A stretch of DNA of 64,000 bases, taken from positions 9,822-73,821 of the forward strand of contig DBML01000003.1 in NCBI GenBank assembly GCA_002298915.1. The letters run 5' to 3'. Origin of the DNA: Clostridium sp. UBA699 (GTDB lineage Bacteria; Bacillota; Clostridia; Clostridiales; Clostridiaceae). The position numbers were made by a program, and so were the translations under genes. Shown in pieces: positions 36,318-45,001 of the stretch (the first letter of the stretch is position 1; the number at the start of each line of letters is the position of its first letter). The notes beneath the pieces are model-generated. The model was given only the letters and a program-made list of their open reading frames with translations, did no database searches and was not told the origin of the DNA.

Positions 36318-37517
36318 ATGGGTAAATTAGTTATTAATCAGGATAAAGTTACGGCATCAGCGATACAGGAGCTGATGAAGGTATGTCCTTTCGGGGCTCT
36401 GGAGGAGAAGGACGGCAAGCTTGAGCTCAACGCAGCCTGCAAGATGTGCAAGCTATGCGTCAAAAAGGGGCCGGCTGGAGTTATGGAGTTCGTTGAGGAA
36501 GAGGTAGAGCAGATAGACAAAAGCCTTTGGAACGGAGTAGCTGTCTACGTCGACCACGTTGAGGGAGACATACATCCGGTGACGTACGAGCTCATCGGAA
36601 AGGCAAGGGAGCTTGCCGCAAAGATAAACCATCCTGTGTACGCAGTGTTCCTCGGACACAACATCAGGGGCAGGGCCAAGGAGATACTCCACTACGGGGT
36701 CGACGACGTCTTCGTATATGACTACGAGGAGCTGAAGGACTTCAGGATAGAACCTTACACAGCAGCCATGGAGGACTTCGTGAACAAGAACAAGCCTTCC
36801 ACACTCCTGGTCGGAGCAACCACGGTCGGAAGATCGCTGGCGCCAAGGGTTGCGGCAAGGTTCAAGACAGGCCTGACAGCGGACTGCACGATACTTGAGA
36901 TGAAGGACAACACTGACCTAGTCCAGATCAGACCTGCCTTCGGCGGAAACATAATGGCCCAGATAGTTAACCCGAACAACAGGCCGCAGCTTGCCACAGT
37001 GAGGTACAAGGTAATGGACGCACCAGAAAGGCAGGCGGAGCCGACCGGCAAAATCACAGCCGTGGAGATGGACAGATCGAAACTCACCTCCAACATCAAC
37101 GTTCTGAAGGTAACAAAGAAAGTCATGGAATCAAGCATTTCGGATGCAGAAGTCATAATAGCGGTGGGAAGAGGCATAAAAGCCCAGAAGGACCTCGAGA
37201 TGATTCACGAGCTGGCAGACCTTCTCGGCGCACAGATCGCAGTCACAAGGCCGCTCATTGAGGCAGGCTGGGCAGACGCCAAGAAGCAGATAGGCCTCAG
37301 CGGAAGAACTGTAAAGCCGAAGCTGATAATAACCTGCGGCATATCCGGAGCAGTCCAGTTCACAGCCGGCATGAACAACTCGGAGTGCATAGTCGCAATA
37401 AACAAGGATCCAAAGGCTTCAATATTCGATGTTGCGCACTACGGGCTGGTAGGGGACATCTACGAGATAATCCCGCAGCTCATCAGCGAAATCAAGGATG
37501 GAAAGCAGATAGCATAA
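36318..37517 (+). CDS. etfA: EtfA with N-terminal ferredoxin domain (LctC-like)
   Basis: 399 aa, about 65 longer than the EtfA at 21381. The extra N-terminus is ferredoxin-like with C23-PFG, C41-x2-C44-x2-C47 (VCPFGALEE; ACKMCKLCVKKGPAG), enough for one [4Fe-4S] cluster. The rest is EtfA with the FAD block VGRGIKAQKDLEMIHELAD, GLSGRTVKPKLIITCGISGA and INKDPKASIFDVAHY. The ferredoxin extension is the hallmark of LctC and CarE in Acetobacterium bifurcating complexes. RBS GGGAGGAA. Confidence 0.94.
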   Translation: MGKLVINQDKVTASAIQELMKVCPFGALEEKDGKLELNAACKMCKLCVKKGPAGVMEFVEEEVEQIDKSLWNGVAVYVDHVEGDIHPVTYELIGKARELAAKINHPVYAVFLGHNIRGRAKEILHYGVDDVFVYDYEELKDFRIEPYTAAMEDFVNKNKPSTLLVGATTVGRSLAPRVAARFKTGLTADCTILEMKDNTDLVQIRPAFGGNIMAQIVNPNNRPQLATVRYKVMDAPERQAEPTGKITAVEMDRSKLTSNINVLKVTKKVMESSISDAEVIIAVGRGIKAQKDLEMIHELADLLGAQIAVTRPLIEAGWADAKKQIGLSGRTVKPKLIITCGISGAVQFTAGMNNSECIVAINKDPKASIFDVAHYGLVGDIYEIIPQLISEIKDGKQIA

Positions 37518-37548
37518 CCGATTCAAATCGTGGAGTGGAGGTAAAAAT

Positions 37549-38961
37549 ATGATACGCAATTACGCAAATCAGTACAAAACAATAGATTCCAAAGACGTGG
37601 ACTTCTTAAGGGGCCTTCTCGGAGAGGAGAGGGTGCTCACCGGAGAGAACATAAACGAGGATTTCAGCCATGACGAGCTAGGCGGGATAAGCAGGATGCC
37701 TGACGTCCTCGTAGAGATAGCCAACGCGCAGGAAGTTTCCGAGATCATGAAATACGCCCATGAGAACAACATCCCGGTTGTAGCAAGAGGATCGGGGACA
37801 GGCCTGGTAGGCGCATCGGTGCCGATATACGGCGGCATAATGATCAACATGTGCAAGATGAACAAGATTCTAGAGATAGACGAAGACAACCTTACACTAA
37901 CGCTGGAGCCTGGAGTGCTCCTCATGGAGATAGGAAAATACGTAGAGGCGCATGACCTCTTCTATCCGCCAGATCCGGGTGAAAAATCCGCAACGATCGC
38001 GGGAAACATAAACACGAACGCAGGCGGCATGAGAGCCGTTAAATACGGCGTGACAAGGGACTACGTCCAGGGTCTCGAGGTTGTAATGCCGAACGGAGCG
38101 ATTATGGAGTTCGGAGGCAAGACGGTCAAGAGCAGCTCAGGCTACAGCATCAAGGACATCATCTGCGGTTCGGAAGGCACGCTGGGGATAGTGACCAAAG
38201 CGATCCTCAAGCTTCTCCCTCTGCCTAAGAAGGCTATAAGCCTCCTGGTGCCTTTCCCTGACCTCGACAAGGCGATCGAGACGGTGCCTAAGATTATAAA
38301 GTCCAAGTCCATCCCGACATCCATAGAGTTCATGGAAAGGGATGTAATACTGGCAGCTGAGGAGTTCCTGGGCAAAAAGTTCCCTGACAACACTTCCGAC
38401 GCATACCTGCTTCTCACCTTCGACGGAAACACTAGGGAAGAGATCGAGGCAAGCTACGCAAGGGTTGCGAACATCTGCCTTGAGGAAGGCGCCCTCGACA
38501 TCTTCATAGCGGACACAGACGAGAGGAAAGAATCCATCTGGAGCGCGAGAGGAGCGTTCCTCGAAGCCATAAAGGCCTCCACTACAGAGATGGACGAATG
38601 CGACGTGTGCGTGCCGAGGAACAGGGTTGCAGAATTCATAAAGTACACCTACGAGCTCCAGGACAGGTTCGGCGTAAGGATAAAGAACTTCGGACATGCC
38701 GGAGACGGAAACCTTCATATATATGTGCTCAGGGATGACCTTGACGAGGCAGAGTGGAAAAAGACACTGGAGGATGTGTTCGAGTGCATGTACAGCAGGT
38801 CAATAGAGCTTCAGGGAAAAGTATCGGGCGAGCACGGAATAGGCTTCGCCAAGAGGAAGTACCTCTTCGAATCCATAGGTGAAGAGCAGCAGCAGCTCAT
38901 GAAGGCTATAAAGATGGCCTTCGACACAAAGAACATCCTGAACCCAGGCAAGGTCTGCTAA
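37549..38961 (+). CDS. lctD: FAD-binding lactate dehydrogenase (GlcD/LctD-like)
   Basis: 470-aa flavoprotein of the FAD_binding_4 / FAD-oxidase_C family. The PP-loop FAD domain has VARGSGTGLVGASVP and PPDPGEKSATIAGNINTNAGGMRAVKYG; the C-terminal cap has the metal/substrate motif FGHAGDGNLHIY and GEHGIGFAKRKYL. Oxidises lactate to pyruvate and passes electrons to the upstream EtfBA. RBS GTGGAGGT. Last gene of the cluster, followed by the terminator at 39029. Confidence 0.93.
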   Translation: MIRNYANQYKTIDSKDVDFLRGLLGEERVLTGENINEDFSHDELGGISRMPDVLVEIANAQEVSEIMKYAHENNIPVVARGSGTGLVGASVPIYGGIMINMCKMNKILEIDEDNLTLTLEPGVLLMEIGKYVEAHDLFYPPDPGEKSATIAGNINTNAGGMRAVKYGVTRDYVQGLEVVMPNGAIMEFGGKTVKSSSGYSIKDIICGSEGTLGIVTKAILKLLPLPKKAISLLVPFPDLDKAIETVPKIIKSKSIPTSIEFMERDVILAAEEFLGKKFPDNTSDAYLLLTFDGNTREEIEASYARVANICLEEGALDIFIADTDERKESIWSARGAFLEAIKASTTEMDECDVCVPRNRVAEFIKYTYELQDRFGVRIKNFGHAGDGNLHIYVLRDDLDEAEWKKTLEDVFECMYSRSIELQGKVSGEHGIGFAKRKYLFESIGEEQQQLMKAIKMAFDTKNILNPGKVC

Positions 38962-39028
38962 AGCAGCTTTCATATATCCGGGCCATCCCTCATTGGCTCC
39001 GGAGTACCCTCCTAAAATAATTTTATAG

Positions 39029-39068
39029 AAAAACGTTTACCTCAATATTATGGGGTGGACGTTTTTTT
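39029..39068 (+). terminator. Terminator of the lactate operon
   Basis: 15-bp stem AAAAACGTTTACCTC / GGGGTGGACGTTTTT (three G-U pairs), 8-nt loop, ending in T7. Confidence 0.85.
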
Positions 39069-39115
39069 ATTTGTATGCTAACATTGAATTAGAAACACTT
39101 AGGAGGCTAATCGTT

Positions 39116-39553
39116 TTGGAGAGAAAACCCGAGAAATACATCGGCTATTGGATAAACAAAGTCGAAAGAACAATAAAGAAAATACATGACAAGAGATTCC
39201 AGGAATACGGAATAACCGTATCCCAGGCTTCACTGCTCCACCAACTCTGGCAAAGGGACGGCATGACTCAGAAGGAGATACAGGACAAGCTCAGCATGAG
39301 GGGAGCTTCAGTCTCGGGGCTCGTCGATGTGCTGCTGAAGAAGGGGTTCATAGAGAGGAAGCAGGACGAGGAGGACGCCAGGTACAAGAGGCTTTACCTC
39401 ACCGAAAAGGGCCGGGAGATAGAGGGCAAGACCATCAATCTCATGAGGTCGCTGGACGAGGAGATCATGGAAGGCTTCAGCGAAGAGGAGGCCGCCATGC
39501 TGATATGCTGGATGAGGAAGCTGCAGTGCAACCTCGAGAGACTCGACAGATAG
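39116..39553 (+). CDS. MarR-family transcriptional regulator
   Basis: 145 aa from TTG 39116 (AGGAGG 10 nt upstream); an ATG at 39050 lies inside the lactate terminator and was rejected. MarR winged helix: TVSQASLLHQLWQRDGMTQKEIQDKL, then GASVSGLVDVLLKKGFIERKQDEEDARYKRLYLTEKG (each split, residues about 32-95), including the DxRxKxxxLT wing. Directly upstream of a MATE pump with a palindrome at the pump's promoter, so it likely represses the pump and itself. Confidence 0.88.
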   Translation: MERKPEKYIGYWINKVERTIKKIHDKRFQEYGITVSQASLLHQLWQRDGMTQKEIQDKLSMRGASVSGLVDVLLKKGFIERKQDEEDARYKRLYLTEKGREIEGKTINLMRSLDEEIMEGFSEEEAAMLICWMRKLQCNLERLDR

Positions 39554-39565
39554 ATGCGCACATAC

Positions 39566-39586
39566 AGTTAGGAAACTAACTATAAT
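39566..39586 (+). promoter_or_regulatory. MATE-gene promoter with MarR-type palindrome
   Basis: Perfect AGTTAG-GAAA-CTAACT (39566-39581) immediately followed by TATAAT (39581-39586), so bound repressor would block the -10 region. CTAA-N7-TTAG half-sites also occur upstream of the marR-type gene (about 39078-39092). Confidence 0.55.
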
Positions 39587-39620
39587 ATTCTGAAAATTTA
39601 GCGTCAAAGGAGGAGATTTA

Positions 39621-41003
39621 ATGGACGAATCAAGAGAACTCGGAAGAGAAAATATAGCAAAACTGCTTTTCAAATTCTCCATACCCGCTGTCATCGGCAT
39701 GCTTGTCAATGCACTCTACAGCGTGGTGGACAGGATATTCGTAGGCAGGGGAGTGGGCTCCCTAGCATTATCTGGGGTGGCGGTGACCTTCCCCATAACA
39801 AACATAATAATGGGAGTGGGCATGCTGGTTGGTACCGGCGCAGCAGCGGTTGTCTCCATAAAGCTGGGGCAGAAGAGGAAGGAAGAGGCTGAGCAGATAC
39901 TGGGCAACGCTTTCGTGCTGACTCTGATACTCACGGCTATGGTAAGCGTGATAGGGCTCATGTTCCTGGAGCCGCTTCTACTGATGTTCGGCGGTAGCGC
40001 TGAGACGATGGTCTACGCAAAGCCTTTCGCGGCAATACTTCTTGCAGGGGCGGTGCTCCAGAACGTAGGCTTTGGCCTCAACCCGATAATAAGGTCTGAG
40101 GGAGACCCAAAGACGGCAATGATAACGATGCTGATAGGTGCAGCGCTGAACTTCATGATAAACCCGCTGCTCATATTCGTATTCAAGCTGGGCGTCGTCG
40201 GCTCAGCGGCAGCCACGCTGATATCACAAGCGGTGTGCACTGTCTGGATATTCACATACTTCACAAAGGGCAGAAGCCTACTCAAGATCAAGAGGGAGAA
40301 CCTGAAGCTCAAGAAGAACATAGTAAGCCAGATACTTGCCATTGGCGTGTCGCCTTTCGCAATGCAGGTGGCGGCCAGCTTCGTTACCATCTGCATCAAC
40401 ACGAGCCTGTTCAAATACGGCGGGGACCTCGCAATAGGCGCTTACTCGCTGATACTGAGCATAGCTATCCTGATAATCATGCCGATGCTGGGGGTGAACC
40501 AGGGGGCCCAGCCTCTGATAGGCTACAACTACGGGGCGAAACAGTTCGACAGGGTAAAAAAAGCAATACTTTACTCTGCCATGGTAAACGCCGTGTTGTC
40601 CTTTGCTGGCTTCCTGGCTGTGGAGCTATTCCCGGTGCAGATCATCAGCATGTTCAACAGCTCGGATCCTGAGCTTATCGCGATAGGCTCGAGAGGGATA
40701 ACGCTGTTCCTGATGATGCTGGCTTTCGTTGGCCCGCAGACAGCGATAGTGAACTACTTCCAGTCCATAGGAAAGGCCAAGCACTCGATGGGCCTGAGCC
40801 TGCTGAGGCAGGTCATACTGCTGATACCGCTGGTTCTCATACTGCCCCACTTCTTCCAGCTTGACGGTGTCTGGATGGCCGGAGCTGTATCAGACTTCGG
40901 GTCGTCAATGATTTCCTTCGCTTTCATGGCTGCCGAGGTTAAGAGGCTCAGGGCTCTAGATAAGGAGCGTCCCAGTAGCGCTGATTTTGAACTAGCGGTT
41001 TGA
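39621..41003 (+). CDS. MATE-family multidrug efflux transporter (MepA-like)
   Basis: 460 aa with about 12 membrane segments. NorM/MepA-type features: KFSIPAVIGMLVNALYSVVDRIFVGR, GTGAAAVVSIKLGQ, and GVNQGAQPLIGYNYGA in the second half. Exports cationic drugs or metabolites with Na+ or H+. RBS AAAGGAGGAG. Follows the MarR gene and its operator. Substrate unknown. Confidence 0.92.
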   Translation: MDESRELGRENIAKLLFKFSIPAVIGMLVNALYSVVDRIFVGRGVGSLALSGVAVTFPITNIIMGVGMLVGTGAAAVVSIKLGQKRKEEAEQILGNAFVLTLILTAMVSVIGLMFLEPLLLMFGGSAETMVYAKPFAAILLAGAVLQNVGFGLNPIIRSEGDPKTAMITMLIGAALNFMINPLLIFVFKLGVVGSAAATLISQAVCTVWIFTYFTKGRSLLKIKRENLKLKKNIVSQILAIGVSPFAMQVAASFVTICINTSLFKYGGDLAIGAYSLILSIAILIIMPMLGVNQGAQPLIGYNYGAKQFDRVKKAILYSAMVNAVLSFAGFLAVELFPVQIISMFNSSDPELIAIGSRGITLFLMMLAFVGPQTAIVNYFQSIGKAKHSMGLSLLRQVILLIPLVLILPHFFQLDGVWMAGAVSDFGSSMISFAFMAAEVKRLRALDKERPSSADFELAV

Positions 41004-41015
41004 TCGAAATATAGT

Positions 41016-41058
41016 TTGAAGATTGATTGTCAACCTGATATAATTATCTGGTTGACAA
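41016..41058 (+). promoter_or_regulatory. bioB promoter with BirA-type biotin operator
   Basis: TTGTCAACC (41027-41035), 14-nt spacer, GGTTGACAA (41050-41058): perfect 9-bp inverted repeat of the BirA box form TTGTnAACC-N14-16-GGTTnACAA. It encloses TATAAT (41039-41044), with TTGAAG (41016-41021) 17 nt upstream. Biotin-dependent repression of bioB by BirA is strongly implied. Confidence 0.85.
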
Positions 41059-41090
41059 TTTTGTTTTTGATTAAAAAAGAGGTGTGGTTA

Positions 41091-42071
41091 ATGATAGAAT
41101 TCATCAAGGCTGTTGAAAAAGCGGTTATTGACGGAAATGACATAAGCCTAGGGGATGCCCTGAGGCTTTCGGAAATGCAGGGCGGTGAAGAAATAGAGGA
41201 GCTCTGCGCAGCGGCGGACAGGCTCAGGACGCATTTCTGCGGCAGCGGGGCGGATCTCTGCACCATAATGAACGCGAGATCAGGGCGGTGCTCGGAGGAC
41301 TGCAAATTCTGCGCGCAGTCTGCCCGTTACAGCACTGGAGCGGAGGAATACGCCATGGTTTCAAGGGCGGCTGCGCTTGAGCTTGCAATGGAAAACGAGG
41401 AAGAGGGTGTGAACCGGTTTTCTCTGGTCACCAGCGGCAGGAGCATCTGCGGCGATGACCTGGAAGGCTTCCTCGACATATACAGGCTGCTCAGCACTGA
41501 AGTGAAGATGGACCTGTGCGCTTCCCACGGCATACTGGGGATTGCGGAGATGGCCAAGCTGAAAGAGGCCGGTGTTACAAGGTACCACCACAACCTCGAG
41601 ACCAGCAGGGAGTATTTCGGAAGCATATGCACTACTCACACCTACGACGAGATGCTGGAGACCATACATGCCGCAAGGCAGGCGGGGCTTGATGTCTGCT
41701 CAGGGGGCATCATCGGAATGGGCGAAAGCGCAGCCGACAGGATCAGCCTGGCCTTCGATCTCAGAGGGCTCGCTGTAACGTCCATCCCGATCAACGTGCT
41801 GAACCCGATCAAGGGGACCCCGCTGGAAGGTGCAGAACCGCTGAACCAGGAGGAGATACTGAAGACGGTTGCTCTCTTCAGGTTCATAAACCCAAAGGCA
41901 GACATAAGGCTCGCGGGGGGCAGGAACCTCATCGAAGAATACGGCAGGGCCTGCTTCGAGGCAGGGGCGAACGCTACCATAACGGGAAACTACCTAACGA
42001 CATCAGGCAACAAGATAGCGGATGACAAGAGGATGCTGGAGAAGATGGGATTTGAGTTTAGAAAAAGGTAA
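41091..42071 (+). CDS. bioB: Biotin synthase BioB
   Basis: 326-aa radical SAM enzyme inserting sulfur into dethiobiotin. The start ATG 41091 follows AGAGGTGTGG; earlier in-frame starts lie in the promoter. The radical-SAM Cys triad is C67-x3-C71-x2-C74 (RCSEDCKFCAQS), followed by YHHNLETS, CSGGIIGMGES and NPIKGTPLEG, all standard BioB. No other biotin genes (bioA, D, F, Y) are adjacent. Monocistronic between a BirA operator and a terminator. Confidence 0.95.
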   Translation: MIEFIKAVEKAVIDGNDISLGDALRLSEMQGGEEIEELCAAADRLRTHFCGSGADLCTIMNARSGRCSEDCKFCAQSARYSTGAEEYAMVSRAAALELAMENEEEGVNRFSLVTSGRSICGDDLEGFLDIYRLLSTEVKMDLCASHGILGIAEMAKLKEAGVTRYHHNLETSREYFGSICTTHTYDEMLETIHAARQAGLDVCSGGIIGMGESAADRISLAFDLRGLAVTSIPINVLNPIKGTPLEGAEPLNQEEILKTVALFRFINPKADIRLAGGRNLIEEYGRACFEAGANATITGNYLTTSGNKIADDKRMLEKMGFEFRKR

Positions 42072-42091
42072 AAGCGAAAGATTGCAAGCGA

Positions 42092-42123
42092 AAGTCTGGT
42101 TTTTGAAAACCAGGCTTTTTTTT
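42092..42123 (+). terminator. Terminator of bioB
   Basis: AAGTCTGGTTT / AAACCAGGCTT 11-bp stem (one G-U), TTGA loop, T8. Confidence 0.9.
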
Positions 42124-42290
42124 GTTCGGAGAATGAATCGGACGCTGCCCCGCCAAGGAATAATATTGAAATTATACCGTTTATTTGCGATTGTGTGTTG
42201 TTTGTCTGCTTTTGGTGCCGACTTTGTGTGGTTGGCGAGGATAAAATCCCTCAAATAACACACAAAACGGAGCGAAATACACAAAAATAC
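42124..42290. other. Intergenic region without recognised feature
   Basis: AT-rich 167 nt between the bioB terminator and the next promoter. Several CACA/ACACAAA runs but no convincing ORF, RNA fold or repeat. Composition shifts here toward the AT-rich MFS gene. Confidence 0.3.
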
Positions 42291-42339
42291 TTGACATAGC
42301 ACACGAGGTTGGATTATACTACGATTATTCCCGGGGAAT
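42291..42339 (+). promoter_or_regulatory. Strong promoter with palindromic operator for the MFS gene
   Basis: Consensus TTGACA (42291-42296), 18-nt spacer, TATACT (42315-42320), followed at the expected start site by ATTCCC-G-GGGAAT (42327-42339), a perfect palindrome likely bound by an unlinked repressor. The leader to the start codon is about 100 nt. Confidence 0.65.
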
Positions 42340-42433
42340 CAAATAAAAGAGGACATTGAAATTCAGCATTATTAAGAACTTCGGAGATAATATAAAGGAC
42401 TTTATATTATCGCATTAAAAGTGGGGGTAAAAA

Positions 42434-43711
42434 ATGGAAAAAAGCAATAATTCTAACCAAAAATGGCTATCATATATTGTTCTTTTACTTACAGGTGGGA
42501 CAATGTATAAATTGTACTTTATGGACGGCGCATTCTATGTTCAAATGCAGCAGTATTTAGGGTTGTCCAATACCCAAATCGGCTTGATATACAGTGTTTC
42601 TGGATGGATTTCCACATTCGGATTTTTAGCGGCTATCTATATCACGGATCGTTTCTCGAAAAGAAAAATGTTTCTTTTTGCGCTCATTGGAAACGGTTTA
42701 GCGGGATGTTTGCTTGCAACTTTCCCAGGATTTCCAGTAATGCTTGTATTGTTCTGTTCATTTGCAATATTTACGGACATGCTTTGCTGGCCTACACTGC
42801 TGAAGACGATACGTTTGTTGGGGAAATCGCAAGAACAAGGAAGAATGTTCGGTTTTCTTGAAACCGGACGAGGCATAGTCGACACCGTGGTGAACTTCGC
42901 TGCGCTTGCTATTTTCGTAGCGCTTGGCAGCAATGCCCTTGGCTTCAAAGGTTCGATCTTATTCTTTAGCGCAATCTCTATAATTCTTGGTATTGTTTCT
43001 TATTTCGTGTTGGAAGATGATGAGATTGCAAAAGTCGGCTCAGCGGACGAAAGGAATAAAGCAGCTTTTGCAGGAATGAAAGAAGCGTTCAAAAGCAAGG
43101 AAATCTGGCTGGTCGCTTTCAACGTGTTTGCTGTTTATGCTGTGTATTGCGGTATAAAATTCTTCGTTCCTTTCCTCAATAATGTTTATGGTTTGCCTGT
43201 AGCTCTTGCATCAGCATACGGAATAATCAATCAATATGGCCTTAAAATGGTTGGCGGACCAATCGGCGGATTTATTTCTGACAAGGTTACCCATTCAGCA
43301 GCGAAATTCATAAATATTATGTTTGTTATCACAGCAATCGCTCTAGGCGTTTTTGTTTTCCTGCCTCACGAATCTATGAACATATTTGTGACAATGGGTA
43401 TTGCATTGACAATTTCAGCACTCATTTTCTGCATGAGAGCAGTTTTCTTTGCTCCGATGGATGAAGTGAGAGTTCCAAGAGAAATCACTGGTGCGGCAAT
43501 GTCCCTGGGATCTTTTATAGGCTATCTTCCTGGCGCATTCATGGGAATAATCTATGGCAGCCAGCTGGATGCTCATCCGGGTATTGCAGGTTTTAAAATT
43601 GTATTCAGCATTATGATGGGGATTGCAGTTGCAGGTATATTAATCAGCAGCATCCTTGTAAAATATATAAAACGTGACAAACAATCTGCAGACGCAAGTA
43701 TTGGAGCATAA
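42434..43711 (+). CDS. MFS transporter, AT-rich, probably acquired
   Basis: 425 aa, 12 predicted membrane segments. MFS features include TQIGLIYSVSGWISTFGF and the TM2-3 loop ITDRFSKRKM. The C-terminal half has GGPIGGFISDKVTH. Distantly like hexose-phosphate/nucleoside-type MFS members, but the substrate is not predictable. RBS GGGGGTAA. Lower GC and TTT/ATT/AAA-type codons compared with bioB upstream indicate recent transfer. It is isolated, with its own promoter, operator and terminator. Confidence 0.82.
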   Translation: MEKSNNSNQKWLSYIVLLLTGGTMYKLYFMDGAFYVQMQQYLGLSNTQIGLIYSVSGWISTFGFLAAIYITDRFSKRKMFLFALIGNGLAGCLLATFPGFPVMLVLFCSFAIFTDMLCWPTLLKTIRLLGKSQEQGRMFGFLETGRGIVDTVVNFAALAIFVALGSNALGFKGSILFFSAISIILGIVSYFVLEDDEIAKVGSADERNKAAFAGMKEAFKSKEIWLVAFNVFAVYAVYCGIKFFVPFLNNVYGLPVALASAYGIINQYGLKMVGGPIGGFISDKVTHSAAKFINIMFVITAIALGVFVFLPHESMNIFVTMGIALTISALIFCMRAVFFAPMDEVRVPREITGAAMSLGSFIGYLPGAFMGIIYGSQLDAHPGIAGFKIVFSIMMGIAVAGILISSILVKYIKRDKQSADASIGA

Positions 43712-43754
43712 ATTCCTGAGTTCTCTAAAGGACACTGCAGGGATATAATTGTAT

Positions 43755-43803
43755 AAACCTTCAAACTGATACATAATGAGTCTGATCAGTTTGAAGGTTT
43801 TTT
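43755..43803 (+). terminator. Terminator of the MFS gene
   Basis: Perfect 16-bp stem AAACCTTCAAACTGAT / ATCAGTTTGAAGGTTT, 14-nt loop, T6. Confidence 0.92.
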
Positions 43804-43899
43804 AAGGGAAGAAGCGGATCTGGAATAACAACATAAAGATGTTTGCAGGATTTGTTACAGCACTTCAACAGAAAACAAGTGTAGAAACAGGCAAAACAA

Positions 43900-43928
43900 T
43901 TGAAAATGCACACAAATACATGTATAAT
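43900..43928 (+). promoter_or_regulatory. Promoter of the isomerase-ABC transporter region
   Basis: TTGAAA (43900-43905), 17-nt spacer, TATAAT (43923-43928), 43 nt before ATG 43972. Confidence 0.7.
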
Positions 43929-43971
43929 TGTGCTGAGTGTAGAATTCGGCATTTGAAATAGGAGGATTCTC

Positions 43972-44922
43972 ATGAAAATAGGATTAGAAACTGAAAGCTA
44001 CCACCTGAAGTTTATAACTGGAAGGATGGATGTTTTCGGATTTATCAAAAAGACAGCAGAACTGGGACTGGACGGAGTGATGCTGAATATAATTCCTTGG
44101 CCGGGGCGCGAAGAGATATGTGTTCTGGAGTCTTTTGAACCGGAATACCTCGACAGGGTTAAGAAAGAAATTCAGAAATACAACCTGTACGCGGAGATAG
44201 ACACGAACGGAACTGAACCTGAGCACCTGATGGAAGTAATCGAAATTGCGCACAGGATCGGGGCTGATGTCATAAGGACGTATTGCTGCAGGGGGGTATA
44301 TGAACCAGAGCTGCTGGATAAAGCTCCGGGTGATATCAAGCAGGTTGTCCCTATGCTTAAAAAATACAGAATAAAACTCGCTGTTGAAAACCATGAAGAA
44401 GAAACGGCGGATGAAGTTATAAATATAATTAAGGAAGTGGACAGCCCGTGGGTGGGAGCACACTGCGACATAGGGAATGGAATGATGGCTTGGGAGGATC
44501 CCGTTGATGCTGTCAGGAAACTTGCTCCCTATGCATTTACTACCCACTTCAAGGACCATAAAGTTATTAAGGATGATAACGAATACAAGGTCTGCGGGGT
44601 GCCTGCCGGAGAAGGCAACATTGACCTTGATGAGTGCTTTAAGGTACTCGTTGACGATTCAACACTTACGAGGATCAATATAGAGATGTGCTTCCCTTAT
44701 GCGGTTTCCTTCAAGAGGGAGCCCGGAGCTGGAGGGGTGTACCAGGTCGGGGAAGGCGCATTCAAAGTTGAAAACCCACCCTACGACATAAATTTAATAA
44801 AACCTTCAGATTATTACTATCCTCCGGATGAGCTTTTGGAAAGAATGATAGAGGATCAGGAGAATGGCGTAGAAAGAACAGTGAAGTTCGTTTTAGGGCT
44901 GAGAGATAAATACTGCAGATAA
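43972..44922 (+). CDS. Sugar phosphate isomerase/epimerase-like TIM-barrel protein
   Basis: 316 aa of the AP-endonuclease-2/xylose-isomerase-like TIM-barrel family. Metal-site residues appear in the standard order: AVENHE (Glu), HCDIGN (Asp), THFKDHK (His) and INIEMCF (Glu). RBS TAGGAGGA. Members isomerise or epimerise sugars, inosose or hydroxy-acids. The following ABC importer and DeoR regulator suggest it processes the imported compound, identity unknown. Confidence 0.85.
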   Translation: MKIGLETESYHLKFITGRMDVFGFIKKTAELGLDGVMLNIIPWPGREEICVLESFEPEYLDRVKKEIQKYNLYAEIDTNGTEPEHLMEVIEIAHRIGADVIRTYCCRGVYEPELLDKAPGDIKQVVPMLKKYRIKLAVENHEEETADEVINIIKEVDSPWVGAHCDIGNGMMAWEDPVDAVRKLAPYAFTTHFKDHKVIKDDNEYKVCGVPAGEGNIDLDECFKVLVDDSTLTRINIEMCFPYAVSFKREPGAGGVYQVGEGAFKVENPPYDINLIKPSDYYYPPDELLERMIEDQENGVERTVKFVLGLRDKYCR

Positions 44923-44939
44923 TAATATTGACCAATAAG

Positions 44940-44969
44940 CAAAAAGTGGCTTTTGTCACTTTTTGTTTT
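44940..44969 (+). terminator. Terminator or attenuator between isomerase and ABC genes
   Basis: CAAAAAGTG / CACTTTTTG 9-bp stem, 8-nt loop, then TTTTA. No strong promoter was seen between it and the next gene, so partial readthrough is likely. Confidence 0.65.
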
Positions 44970-45001
44970 ACTTGTTTTTAGGGTTCAAAGGAGAGTTTAG
45001 G

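Noticed and set aside
39050..39115. ATG 39050 as start of the MarR protein
   Set aside because: It lies in the right arm of the lactate-operon terminator; TTG 39116 has AGGAGG at good spacing.
42124..42433. Riboswitch in the long leader of the MFS gene
   Set aside because: No conserved core of any riboswitch class recognised; only a promoter and a palindrome.
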